IMG/VR virus record: IMGVR_UViG_3300008267_008796
Coordinates: 1-41,177 of that record
DNA: 41,177 nt
Reading direction: 5' to 3' (one strand)
Source of the DNA: a virus
In this document: positions 31,403 to 40,202 of the stretch, piece by piece
Position numbering within the stretch: position 1 is the first letter of the stretch
Layout: every line of letters begins with the position of its first letter
The notes under the pieces: model-generated
The model's database searches: none
Seen by the model: the letters and a program-made list of their open reading frames with translations, nothing else
What the model was told of the DNA's origin: nothing
Translations under genes and position numbers: made by a program

Positions 31403-32117
31403 GATTGTTCTCCTGGGGTTCGTACACAGGCACAGCCCAAAAGGTCACTGTGCCTGCTGGTATAACATGTTCTCTATGCACAGCCAGCACTGTTTCTATG
31501 TTGAAATAGTTGTAACTGTTATCAATCGGTGTGCCCCATGTACTGTAATTACCTAGGCCTGTGTTGGAATTGTTTATTTGATAGTTGGCTCCCGGAGCAC
31601 CGGCAAATGCCTGCCAATGCGGTGACCATTCCCAGGGGTTGGGCAAGATCATCATGCGCCAACCTGGTGCCATTTTGGCACGCCAGGGCCAGAACAACAA
31701 TTTCATTCGATATCGATAAGGACTGAAATCGCGACCAGTTGACGTCTCTGTGGGGTCATGCCATCCACCTTCAGGTGTGCCTGGACAATCAGCCCAGGGT
31801 GTGCCATGCATCATTTCTGGGTGCAAGTTACCAGAAGCAAAATGTGTTTGCCATCCGCCCACCGGCACCGGCAATGGCATGGCATAACCAATGTCTACCA
31901 GTCCTCTAAATCCCACGCAGTGTCTGATGGTATGGTCGGCCCCAAATCCTTCAGGCAGGTATTCAGTTATGTTGCCTCGTAAATTTTTAAACCATCCAGG
32001 TAAAAAATTATGCAATGGCTCAGGTGGAGCACATTCAAAATCAAATCGTGAATCGTTGCAACTTTCCCAGGTGAGGTAAGGTGTGGCTTCAACGCTGTGA
32101 TTGACTGTGGTAAACAT
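31392..32117 (-). CDS. Conserved hypothetical protein (241 aa), aromatic-rich
   Basis: Start at 32117 chosen because it lies 4 bases after the nrdA stop; the frame upstream overlaps nrdA and is probably not used. The product begins MFTTVNHSVEATPYLTWESCN and is very rich in Trp, Pro, Gly and His: PGWFKNLRG, HTIRHCVGFRGLVDIGYAMPLP, MKLLFWPWRAKMAPGWRMMILPNPWEW. This P-x-W-[FY]-K plus HCxxFxxx pattern recurs in hypothetical proteins of phages and bacteria. I cannot assign a function. Confidence 0.72.
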   Translation of the reverse strand: MFTTVNHSVEATPYLTWESCNDSRFDFECAPPEPLHNFLPGWFKNLRGNITEYLPEGFGADHTIRHCVGFRGLVDIGYAMPLPVPVGGWQTHFASGNLHPEMMHGTPWADCPGTPEGGWHDPTETSTGRDFSPYRYRMKLLFWPWRAKMAPGWRMMILPNPWEWSPHWQAFAGAPGANYQINNSNTGLGNYSTWGTPIDNSYNYFNIETVLAVHREHVIPAGTVTFWAVPVYEPQENNHAN

Positions 32118-32121
32118 TTGA

Positions 32122-34443
32122 TTACAGTTTGCAGGATTCACAGTCTTCCGCATCATCAAAATCAATCACTTCCAAGGGTGCTGTTTCTTTGTCTGCCCGG
32201 GAACCTTGTTTGTTGATTAGACTGTAGTAGAATGTTTTGATACCCCAGTGATGTGCTTGCATGAGATTTTTAGCAATCAGCGTGGTGGGCACTTTGCGGT
32301 CTGGCCAGTGTGCAGGATTGTAGAATGTGTTTGTGGAGATTGATTGATCAATGTATGCCGCCAACACAGCGGCTGTTTTCAAATAGCCCACACAGTCTTT
32401 TTGCGCCCACATCATTTGATATTTGTTTTTAAGCCTATGGTACTCGGGCACAACTTGTGTAAGCGATCCTGCCTTGCTTTCCTTAACTGAGATCAGACTC
32501 ATGGGCATTTCAATGCCATTGGTTGAATTGATCACAACTGAACTACTCTCCACAGGCGCCACTGCCATCAGTGTAGCATTGCGTACACCATATGCTCGCA
32601 TGTTGCCACGCAGGGTGTTCCAATCCAGTGCAGGATCAGGTGTGAAGTCTGTGAGTTCATTCACGCCTTTGGCTCTGCGTTCCCAAGGAAACTCGCCCCG
32701 ACCATAGCGTGTTTTGTCCGAGTCTAGGCAACGACCACGTTCTCGGGCCAGTTCCACTGTGGCTTCAGTCAGGTAGTAGGCTTGATGTTCCATCCACGTC
32801 TTGACTTCAGCCAAGGCGTCTCGTTCTCCGTACTTGAGGCTGCGTTTGGCGTGCCAGTAGGCCAGGTTGGTGATTCCAATGCCCAGGGGCTGGATCTCGT
32901 CGTTGGAGAGTTGAGACTGGATGGAGAGAAAGTCTTGATAGTCAAGAATGTTACACAGGCTACGCTGAAGTATACGGCAAGCACGGCGCATGTCTTCTGG
33001 ATTACGGAATGCACCCCAGTTGATTGAGCCCAGTGTGCAAAGAGCGATACGACCATCACGGTCATCCAGACGTTTAAAGGGTTTTGTAGGAAGAAGTATT
33101 TCACAGCAAAGGTTACTCTGGTAAATGGTGTGATATTCAGGATCAAATGGGCCTTGACTCATGACATTGTCAATGAACACAAGATAGATGCGCCCAGTGT
33201 CAGTACGTTCTTTCAAAATGCCTGACTTGAACACTTCTTCTGCAGCCATTGTTTGTGTACGCAGACTGGAATCCTTTTCGTACTTGACATACAGTTCCTC
33301 GAACAGTTCTGTATTTGAATAAAAGGCTTCGTACAAGTCAGGCACTTGATTGGGATCAAAGAATGTGATGTTCTCTTTGTTCTTGAATCGGCGCCAAAAG
33401 AAAGCAGATAGTACAACTCCGTAGTCCATGTGTCTGACTCGTGTTTCTTCTGTGCCTTGATTGTTTTTAAGTACAATAAGATCATCAAACTGCAAATGCC
33501 ATATGGGATAGAACACAGTGGCTGACGCATTGCGAATGCCACCTTGGCTGCAACTGCGCAGGTCTCCAAACCACTTTTTCAAGAAAGGTATCATGCCTGT
33601 GTGCATGATCTCGCCGCCACGTATGGGTGAACCTAATGGACGCAAGCGACCAATCTCCAAGCCAATGCCAGCACGTTTGCTGGCATACTTGGCCATCATC
33701 TCACCGCTGGCAAATATGCTATCGAGATCATCGTCTGATCTAATCAGAACACAACTGCTAAACTGCTTAGTAGGAGTACCAAGCCCAGCCAGCACAGGTG
33801 TGGCCAAAGTGAAAAGTCCGTCGCTGGCTGCTGTGTAGTATTCTTTGATATAACGCATGCGAGCTGTGTTAGGTTCTTCTTTATGGAAAACCGTGGCCGC
33901 TGCCACCATGTATCTAACTTGAGGGGTTTCATATGTTTGTCCTGTACTACGATTTTTTACTAGGTATTTTTCAATCAGTTGTTCTACTGCGGCATAGCTG
34001 TAGGATTCGTCCTTGGCATGATCAATCATGTCTTGCATGCGATTCCAGTCGTCCTCTGAGTACCATTCTAGGAGTTCGGGAGTGTACAGGCCAGTGGCCA
34101 CATTGGTTTTCACAATGTCATACAAGTGTGGAGGATCATATGATCCGTATACGTCTTTGCGCAGCATTGATAAACGCTGTTTGCCTGCCACGTACTGATA
34201 GTTGGTGTGCCCAACATCGGGGTTTGACTCCACATCAATCAGGTCCACAATGGCACGTAGGGTAATACCATCAATTTCTTTGGTGGTAATACCATCATAA
34301 AAATGCAACTGTGCTTTGATCTCCACCATGCTCTGGCTAACATCTGCTATGCCTGCGCATACCTTGGCTATCTGTGTCTGCCATTTTTCCAATGCCAGCG
34401 GCTCACGAAGGCCACTGCGCTTTACAACTGTAATGCTTTTCAT
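32122..34443 (-). CDS. nrdA: Ribonucleotide reductase class Ia, alpha subunit NrdA
   Basis: A 773-residue R1 subunit. The N-terminal ATP cone is present (ITVVKRSGLREPLALEKW), followed by the barrel with FSSCVLIRSDD, QGGIRNASATVFYPIWH, NLCCEIL, CTLGSINWGAF and APVESSSVVINSTNGIEMP, and the C-terminal redox pair Cys768/Cys771 (DCESCKL) reduced by glutaredoxin. It is the head of the nrd block; two methyltransferase genes and one unknown lie between it and nrdB. AGGAAGAG precedes the ATG. Confidence 0.97.
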   Translation of the reverse strand: MKSITVVKRSGLREPLALEKWQTQIAKVCAGIADVSQSMVEIKAQLHFYDGITTKEIDGITLRAIVDLIDVESNPDVGHTNYQYVAGKQRLSMLRKDVYGSYDPPHLYDIVKTNVATGLYTPELLEWYSEDDWNRMQDMIDHAKDESYSYAAVEQLIEKYLVKNRSTGQTYETPQVRYMVAAATVFHKEEPNTARMRYIKEYYTAASDGLFTLATPVLAGLGTPTKQFSSCVLIRSDDDLDSIFASGEMMAKYASKRAGIGLEIGRLRPLGSPIRGGEIMHTGMIPFLKKWFGDLRSCSQGGIRNASATVFYPIWHLQFDDLIVLKNNQGTEETRVRHMDYGVVLSAFFWRRFKNKENITFFDPNQVPDLYEAFYSNTELFEELYVKYEKDSSLRTQTMAAEEVFKSGILKERTDTGRIYLVFIDNVMSQGPFDPEYHTIYQSNLCCEILLPTKPFKRLDDRDGRIALCTLGSINWGAFRNPEDMRRACRILQRSLCNILDYQDFLSIQSQLSNDEIQPLGIGITNLAYWHAKRSLKYGERDALAEVKTWMEHQAYYLTEATVELARERGRCLDSDKTRYGRGEFPWERRAKGVNELTDFTPDPALDWNTLRGNMRAYGVRNATLMAVAPVESSSVVINSTNGIEMPMSLISVKESKAGSLTQVVPEYHRLKNKYQMMWAQKDCVGYLKTAAVLAAYIDQSISTNTFYNPAHWPDRKVPTTLIAKNLMQAHHWGIKTFYYSLINKQGSRADKETAPLEVIDFDDAEDCESCKL

Positions 34444-34449
34444 CTCTTC

Positions 34450-34875
34450 CTAACGAATTTTTTGTTTTATTTGTTCTTGATTGACACGCCGTCGGGGTTT
34501 TGACTTTCCCAGACTGATATTTAACACTTGATCAGGATCCCAATTCAGTATATATTTCTCTTTGGCGACCAGGACTAAATTGTCACTGTAATACTCTATC
34601 ATGCAGGAATCCTGTAGGTCTTCACGGTCTAACATAGCAATAGTATACATGATTCCCAGGCCTCTTGCAACCGGACAATACTGGTCATCGCTCAACAACT
34701 GCCAAGGATCCGGCCAGTCCGCTTGATCATCCCAGTGCAGATGATAGGCAGTCCAAGGAGTTTGGAACCACCATTGATTGATTTTGATCAAAGCAGGCTC
34801 TGAGTCCAGTTGACAGCATTGCTGTCTCAACTGTGCCCAACTCTCCAGCCGCTCACTGAAGTCTCTAGGCCACAT
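34450..34875 (-). CDS. Conserved phage hypothetical protein (141 aa)
   Basis: A 141-residue protein beginning MWPRDFSERLESWAQLRQ, with the conserved-looking core ALIKINQWWFQTPWTAYHLHWDDQADWPDPWQLL and ARGLGIMYTIAMLDREDLQD. Trp-rich and often found near tail genes of aquatic T4-like phages; the function is unknown. It follows the tail-fibre gene by 5 nt with no obvious ribosome site. Confidence 0.78.
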   Translation of the reverse strand: MWPRDFSERLESWAQLRQQCCQLDSEPALIKINQWWFQTPWTAYHLHWDDQADWPDPWQLLSDDQYCPVARGLGIMYTIAMLDREDLQDSCMIEYYSDNLVLVAKEKYILNWDPDQVLNISLGKSKPRRRVNQEQIKQKIR

Positions 34876-34880
34876 GGTGT

Positions 34881-36632
34881 TTAATAACTGCGACCCAAGT
34901 GTGTCAAACTGTAATAAATTGTACCAGCAGCTCTCACAGCACTGGAAGAATACAGCACTGTCATTGTACCTCCCACATCTGTCACAGACAATATTACATC
35001 GGTATCTGAGTTTTCCACATAGTCATCAGTAAAGCTCAAGCCGTCGCCGGCTGAATCATCAGCATCATTGACCACTGTGATGGTACCTGTACGTGCCGAT
35101 GTTTCTCGTGTGATGGTATAGTCCATTTTGAATGCTTTGATCTGCACTGAACTTACTGTGAACAATGTGGTTGACACAGCACCGGCACTGAGTGTGCCCT
35201 GGGTGCCAGTTTCCCGCACAAAACTGCCCATTTGAATCTGCGCAGCACTGTCAACTCCAATGCTGGCTGGCACTGTTTGAGTCACACTGTTGTACAGTTG
35301 GATTCTAGGAAACGTACCACTGTAGACAGTGGTTCTCTGAAACATGTCGCCCACGCTGACATTGTTGATGGCGTCTATTGTGATCACCGCTGTGGACGGC
35401 AATGTGGTTCCGTTGAAGTGATTGCCCACATCATAAAAAATGTTGTAGCCTGATGAATTCAAGCTGACATTGTTGAACACCAAACCCTGTTCGTAGATGT
35501 TGTCAAAACTGTTGCTGATAAATTTTACCCCGGTGGCGCCGCCGTTGCTGGGACTGGCCCCACCTAGCACGGCACCCTGATACAATGTATCAAAATCACT
35601 ATTGCTCACAGTGGCACCGCGAATCTGTTGATCAGTGTTGATACCATAGGTAAAACCTGAAAATTTGCAGTTATCAAAATTGATCTGTGTACATGGCAAA
35701 CTGGGAGTGCTGAGCCAGTCCACGGCTCGGGTATCATCCACGCTGACATTTAAATCACCAGTCAGCAAAGGACCAGTCATGGTCATAAGCGTAAAACTGC
35801 ACTGCTGAGCCTTGTCAATCAGCATGCCTGTGTTGAGTTGATTGGTTCTAATGCCAATGCTGGTGATTTCAATGTTGGTGGGAGCAATGGCACCGTTGGT
35901 GGCAATGTTGACTCCGGTCTGCTGTAGGCTGTCTGCCGTCTGCGTCACGTAGGACGGCAACGACTCTGCTGTCCAGTACACAGGATTGGTGATTGCAACG
36001 CCCGTGGCCGGAACTGACACCAAACTGCGATAGTAAGCACTGCCTGGCACATAATAAACCAACACACCTTGAGCATAAGCAGTGTTGGCTGCCCAGTTTT
36101 GCACTTGAAAGTCCAAGATAGAACTGTTGCTGCCTTCGCCGTACAAACAAGCAAACGGTGGTATGAGAATACTGTCTGTAATGATATAATTGCCTGCTGG
36201 AAAAAACAAACTGCGACGAATCTGAGAGTTGGCCTGCACACAATACAGTTGAAACAGTGCGCGATTGATGGCTGCTGTGTCATCAGTTTGACCATCTCCA
36301 GTGGCGCCAAAATCTGTAATCACTGCATAGCTGTCCAGACGACTTTGAATACTTTGAGATACAGGGCTGCCAGATGTGACTCCAGTCTGCGCAGTGTATC
36401 CAGCGGCTTCGCCTTTGTAAGTGTATTGTCCAGCAAAACTTAAGATGTCTGAAAACTCAGTGAGAATTTCTGTGTTGCCCACCACAGGAGCACCGTCTTC
36501 TAAGGGACCATTGCCTATGAACAATCTGCGTTCGTCTGTTGCCCAGCCCAGTTCGGCTCCAGCCAGGGGCTGCGGAAGGTCTTCTACCAGCCCTTTGCGG
36601 GCTGTGATTCTGGATATTTGTAAAATTGCCAC
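34881..36632 (-). CDS. Tail fibre/tailspike with beta-helix (pectate-lyase-like) domain
   Basis: A 583-residue protein from a GTG start at 36632 (AAGGA eight bases upstream). The N-terminus (QISRITARKGLVEDLPQPLAGAELGWATDERRLFIGNG) looks like the module that tethers phage fibres to the particle. From about residue 106 VITDFGATGDGQTDDTAAINRAL opens a right-handed beta-helix of the pectate-lyase-3 type (FFPAGNYIITDSILI, LYGEGSNSS), and the last 100 residues form a separate beta domain. It probably binds, or degrades, host surface polysaccharide. Confidence 0.88.
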   Translation of the reverse strand: MAILQISRITARKGLVEDLPQPLAGAELGWATDERRLFIGNGPLEDGAPVVGNTEILTEFSDILSFAGQYTYKGEAAGYTAQTGVTSGSPVSQSIQSRLDSYAVITDFGATGDGQTDDTAAINRALFQLYCVQANSQIRRSLFFPAGNYIITDSILIPPFACLYGEGSNSSILDFQVQNWAANTAYAQGVLVYYVPGSAYYRSLVSVPATGVAITNPVYWTAESLPSYVTQTADSLQQTGVNIATNGAIAPTNIEITSIGIRTNQLNTGMLIDKAQQCSFTLMTMTGPLLTGDLNVSVDDTRAVDWLSTPSLPCTQINFDNCKFSGFTYGINTDQQIRGATVSNSDFDTLYQGAVLGGASPSNGGATGVKFISNSFDNIYEQGLVFNNVSLNSSGYNIFYDVGNHFNGTTLPSTAVITIDAINNVSVGDMFQRTTVYSGTFPRIQLYNSVTQTVPASIGVDSAAQIQMGSFVRETGTQGTLSAGAVSTTLFTVSSVQIKAFKMDYTITRETSARTGTITVVNDADDSAGDGLSFTDDYVENSDTDVILSVTDVGGTMTVLYSSSAVRAAGTIYYSLTHLGRSY

Positions 36633-36651
36633 TGTGTGATTCCTTGAGGTA

Positions 36652-37368
36652 TCACATATTTAGCAAGTAATACTGTTCAACCTTTTTCCACCACAAGTCG
36701 CGATACCGATCAAACTCTTGCCCTTGCAGTACAAATTCTTGGTATTCTGGCTGGGAGATCATGTTCATTTGTTCATCCAACGCAGGTTTAACGCACATCA
36801 AAACTACGCCTTTTCGTATTTTCGTGCCGTGCAGTTCGTTGTGTGCTTCTGCATAGGCACATAACTGTACAAAGTAATCATCAATCCACTCGCGCCGTTT
36901 GGGTTTGTTGGTTTGCTTGTAGTCTAGAATGGCTTGTTCATTCAAGTGTATACCAGCGCCATCTGTAGTACCTGCATAAACTCGGGGGAAATACAGAGGA
37001 ACTTCTATACCCCAAAATTCTGAAACATTCTTCAACCCGTGCTCAACAACTTTTTGCGCCATGGCATGACTGGCCCAGGAGAATGGATTTGTGCCACGAT
37101 CTTTGATCACACCGTCTCGAACATACTGTTCAAGATATGTGTGCATGCGTGTGCCACGGTTGGCAGCTTCTGTTGTTATGGCCTGTGCTTGCTCATGCCC
37201 CACTCGATTGCGCCAGTTTTGCAAGGCTTTCTTACTTTCCTCACTTTTGGTAGCATCAAGTATGGTGGTCACTGATGGCAACCGGTTGCCATCAGGAGTG
37301 GCATACAGTCTACGGCCATTGACGTTTTCCCGAGGTATGGGTTGATAATTGAATTTTGGATTGTACAA
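36652..37368 (-). CDS. PD-(D/E)XK exonuclease-like protein
   Basis: About 238 residues from a proposed TTG at 37368, just after the iscA stop; an alternative TTG at 37395 would overlap iscA by 25 nt. A nuclease core is seen: RGTRMHTYLE (GxxxH, about residue 72-81), AGTTDGAG (Asp136), AILDYKQTNK (Asp149, Lys151) and FVQLCAYAEA (Gln168). That layout is the Cas4/RecB-like PD-(D/E)XK family carried by many aquatic T4-like phages. Probably recombination or host-DNA degradation. The TTG start is inferred from homology position, not from a strong ribosome site. Confidence 0.8.
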   Translation of the reverse strand: MYNPKFNYQPIPRENVNGRRLYATPDGNRLPSVTTILDATKSEESKKALQNWRNRVGHEQAQAITTEAANRGTRMHTYLEQYVRDGVIKDRGTNPFSWASHAMAQKVVEHGLKNVSEFWGIEVPLYFPRVYAGTTDGAGIHLNEQAILDYKQTNKPKRREWIDDYFVQLCAYAEAHNELHGTKIRKGVVLMCVKPALDEQMNMISQPEYQEFVLQGQEFDRYRDLWWKKVEQYYLLNM

Positions 37369-37370
37369 TA

Positions 37371-37694
37371 TTAAACTCTGAAACTTTCTCCGCAACCACA
37401 GCGATCGCGTTCGTTCGGATTGGAAAATTCAAAGCCCTCGTTAAGGCCTTGGCGTACATAATCTACTTGTGTGCCACGCAAGTACACATCATGTTTTTTG
37501 TCCACTATCACACAGAAATTTGGTTGGGCATAATTTATGGTATTCTCATCAGTTTCATATGCTTTAACATATTCTAACACATAAGCCAGTCCTGAGCAAC
37601 CTGTAGTTTTTACACCCAGTCGTATGCCGGCATAGCCTTTGGTTGTTACCAATTTTTGTATTTTAGATTGTGCTTGATCAGTTATGGTTATCAT
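37371..37694 (-). CDS. iscA: A-type Fe-S carrier (IscA/ErpA family)
   Basis: A 107-residue HesB/IscA protein with all three conserved Cys: Cys33 (TTGCSGLAYVLEY) and Cys99/Cys101 (RCGCGESF). It carries and transfers Fe-S clusters to apo-enzymes. It follows the radical SAM gene by 8 nt and iscU lies just upstream of that gene; together they make a Fe-S module. IscA-like genes are reported from aquatic phages and viromes. Confidence 0.93.
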   Translation of the reverse strand: MITITDQAQSKIQKLVTTKGYAGIRLGVKTTGCSGLAYVLEYVKAYETDENTINYAQPNFCVIVDKKHDVYLRGTQVDYVRQGLNEGFEFSNPNERDRCGCGESFRV

Positions 37695-37702
37695 TGTAAT
37701 AT

Positions 37703-39412
37703 TTAATCCATGTCAGAGAAAATTTCGTTTGCTAAGTGCTGAAACTTAGATTTGACTGCCATCTTTACAAATGCCTGTTGACGGTCAACAGGTACCTCCT
37801 GCTGTATAAACTTCATGAACTCGGGCTCTCGGATAAAACTTTGCCATAAAGCTACGTCAGCAATCTGTACTAAGTTTCCAGAAAAATTTATGGTATAGTA
37901 AAAATTGTTTTCAATTGTCCAATTATGATATAGATTGTCATGTAAATTTTTGTATTGTTGACTATTTAAAAATTTATCAACAAGTTTACTGGTCTCCAAT
38001 GGTTGAGACATATTTTCTTTCAATCCAAGATTTATAGCACTCAATGCAATGTAAATCTGAGACAACAAATTCATTTGTACAATGCCAGACTGATCAAAAG
38101 AACTGCTTTTTTTTGGAATTTTACTGGAGTAAACACCAGTAAAAATTCTATTGCTGTAAATATATTCAAATTGAAATTTTTTCTGGTATTCTGGATTGTA
38201 TATTGCAGGACTGGCAGGCAACGGCTCGTTTAAAAAAATTATAGGGAAGATATTTTGTTGCGTGACCTGGTCAAGAGTGTGTCTCCAGGTCACAGGCGTT
38301 TGGCCCGGAAGTCCATAGATCAATTGAGCCTTGACAATCAAATGAGGATATTTTTCTCTCAATTCATTGGCCATAGACACATGTACATCCCACCCAACGT
38401 CAGGACGATCAATGTTATCCAACACTTGTTTGTTAACATCTTGTACTGAAAAATTCAACGTTTTATTGACCAAACGACCACGTGCCATGATGTTGAAAAT
38501 TTTTAAATTATTTTCTTTTTTTAATTTACTAAAATTGCCACCAACATGGAAATTGGCATTTTCTTGTAGATTTTTTTGTGCAAAATATTCAATCATATCT
38601 ACATCTTCGTCGTATTGTCCAACATTGGCATCAGACAAATATATATTCTTCAGTCCAACTCGTTGAAATAGATCAATCTCTTGTTGATAAGTGCCTTTCC
38701 GTCGAGAAACTTTGTTCCCGAGTCCACTGTTCCAGTCACAAAATGTACAAGAATACGGACATCCTCTAGTAAGAGTGTATGGCAACCACACTGCCAATTG
38801 TTTTTTTCTTGCATCAGCAACCATGGCTTCAAACATTTTTTCGTTGTGTACAAATGGACTGACAGTTAGCATTTTTACAAATTTGTAGTCTGCTACCACA
38901 GGACTGCCCGAAACTGAGTGTTTCCACGCACAGTTGGATGTGTTGAAAGCAATCATGGGAGTATTAAATACCAAATGATTTACAATGTCTGCAAATGCCT
39001 GTTCACCGGCGCCGTACACTGCATAGTCAATGTACGGATGTTGATCAAAAAAATCTTTGTTGTTGTTAACATCAATGCTGGGTCCGCCAGCAATCACAGT
39101 GATTTTTGCAGCAAGTGCTTTGATTTTGGCTATCTGTTGCATCAAAGATTCGTTATTCCAGAGATAATGGCTGGTGCACAAAACATCCACATTATTTTGA
39201 AGCATGTATGCCACAAGCTCTTCTGTATTGATTTCTTGTTGTATAGGGAGCAGCCACTGCACATGCTGAGCTGTGTCTTTGTATAATATGTCAATGTATG
39301 TTTTCAATTGCAGGGCTGCAGGGTACACCCAGGACTGCACCATACCGCCAGCATGATAGAATAATATTCTAGTTTTTTTATTTGCTATAAAACTGCTTGC
39401 GCTACGTGGCAT
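37703..39412 (-). CDS. B12-type radical SAM protein
   Basis: A 569-residue radical SAM enzyme. The cluster motif Cys218-Cys222-Cys225 (RGCPYSCTFCDWNSGLG) is complete. The N-terminal 170 residues look like a cobalamin-binding Rossmann domain (ILFYHAGGMV..., VDVLCTSHYLWN, ITVIAGGPSIDVN), and the TIM-barrel part continues with IYLSDANVGQYDED and LIVKAQLIYGLPGQTPVTW. The B12 variant methylates or rearranges unactivated carbons in many pathways; the substrate here is unknown. It is flanked by iscU and iscA, which could build its cluster. Confidence 0.88.
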   Translation of the reverse strand: MPRSASSFIANKKTRILFYHAGGMVQSWVYPAALQLKTYIDILYKDTAQHVQWLLPIQQEINTEELVAYMLQNNVDVLCTSHYLWNNESLMQQIAKIKALAAKITVIAGGPSIDVNNNKDFFDQHPYIDYAVYGAGEQAFADIVNHLVFNTPMIAFNTSNCAWKHSVSGSPVVADYKFVKMLTVSPFVHNEKMFEAMVADARKKQLAVWLPYTLTRGCPYSCTFCDWNSGLGNKVSRRKGTYQQEIDLFQRVGLKNIYLSDANVGQYDEDVDMIEYFAQKNLQENANFHVGGNFSKLKKENNLKIFNIMARGRLVNKTLNFSVQDVNKQVLDNIDRPDVGWDVHVSMANELREKYPHLIVKAQLIYGLPGQTPVTWRHTLDQVTQQNIFPIIFLNEPLPASPAIYNPEYQKKFQFEYIYSNRIFTGVYSSKIPKKSSSFDQSGIVQMNLLSQIYIALSAINLGLKENMSQPLETSKLVDKFLNSQQYKNLHDNLYHNWTIENNFYYTINFSGNLVQIADVALWQSFIREPEFMKFIQQEVPVDRQQAFVKMAVKSKFQHLANEIFSDMD

Positions 39413-39418
39413 AGTGTT

Positions 39419-39790
39419 CTAATGTTTTTTCCTATAGTCCTCTACGGCAGCCTTTATAGCATCTTCAGCAAGAATAGAACAATGAATCTTGACTGGTGGC
39501 AATGCGAGTTCCTCAGCAATCTCTGAATTTTTAAGAGCTGCGGCCTGGTCAAGCGTTCGTCCTTTAACCCACTCGGTAACAAGAGAGGATGAGGCAATGG
39601 CACTTCCGCAGCCGTATGTTTTGAACCTGGCATCTACAATAATTCCGTTTTCAACTTTGATTTGCAATTTCATCACGTCGCCACAAGCAGGTGCTCCCAC
39701 CATGCCTGTACCAACGGTGTCGTCAATTTCAAACTTGCCCACGTTACGTGGGTTTTCATAATGATCAATTACTTTTTCTGAATAAGCCAT
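39419..39790 (-). CDS. iscU: Fe-S cluster scaffold IscU
   Basis: A 123-residue IscU with the three ligand Cys: Cys36 (PACGDVMKLQI, with Asp38), Cys61 (TYGCGSAIASSS), Cys104 (KIHCSILAED), and the HscA-binding LPPVK (97-101). All key residues are retained, so it should work with host IscS and HscA/B. It heads an operon (iscU, radical SAM, iscA, nuclease) behind a perfect sigma70 promoter, and AAGGAATATCAC precedes the ATG. Confidence 0.96.
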   Translation of the reverse strand: MAYSEKVIDHYENPRNVGKFEIDDTVGTGMVGAPACGDVMKLQIKVENGIIVDARFKTYGCGSAIASSSLVTEWVKGRTLDQAAALKNSEIAEELALPPVKIHCSILAEDAIKAAVEDYRKKH

Positions 39791-39807
39791 GTGATATTCC
39801 TTCGCTG

Positions 39808-39836
39808 ATTATAGCGTATTTACTAATAGATGTCAA
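39808..39836 (-). promoter_or_regulatory. Perfect sigma70 promoter of iscU
   Basis: TTGACA (39836-39831), 17-nt spacer, TATAAT (39813-39808) on the minus strand, with a leader of about 10 nt. Confidence 0.9.
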
Positions 39837-39845
39837 TCGGGATGG

Positions 39846-40202
39846 TTATACGCCGCGGTCTTTGCCGGCGGCGGATTTGGCCGAGGCAGCCACAATGTCT
39901 TGCGCTTTGTTCACCGGCATTTGGGTTGGTCCGTCAGGAGCCGAGCCTTTGTATTTGATTACCGTGGGATTTTGCGGATCCATGGGTTCTAAAACTGAAT
40001 CCAATGGGGCTTGACTCACCACGCTTACAATGTTTTTTTGATTGACCGGAAACCCCAAACTTTGAGCGGCGCTGATGAATGCATCTGTGCTGATTTGTTT
40101 TTGTGCATTTTCATCATCGGCTCTGCCTGATAGAAAATTCACTAGACCCAATAATTTTTTTGGATCTGTTGAATTGCTGTTTTCGACTTCGTCGATTCTC
40201 AT
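39846..40202 (-). CDS. Hypothetical protein (118 aa), phage-conserved type
   Basis: A 118-residue hydrophilic protein: MRIDEVENSNSTDPKKLLGLVNFLSGRADDENA, then ISTDAFISAAQSLGFPV, and an Ala/Lys-rich C-terminus. Charged, mainly helical; no recognised domain. The start is coupled to the 302-aa gene by TAATG. This kind of gene pair is often near capsid or scaffold genes in aquatic T4-like phages; the role here is not shown. Confidence 0.72.
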   Translation of the reverse strand: MRIDEVENSNSTDPKKLLGLVNFLSGRADDENAQKQISTDAFISAAQSLGFPVNQKNIVSVVSQAPLDSVLEPMDPQNPTVIKYKGSAPDGPTQMPVNKAQDIVAASAKSAAGKDRGV

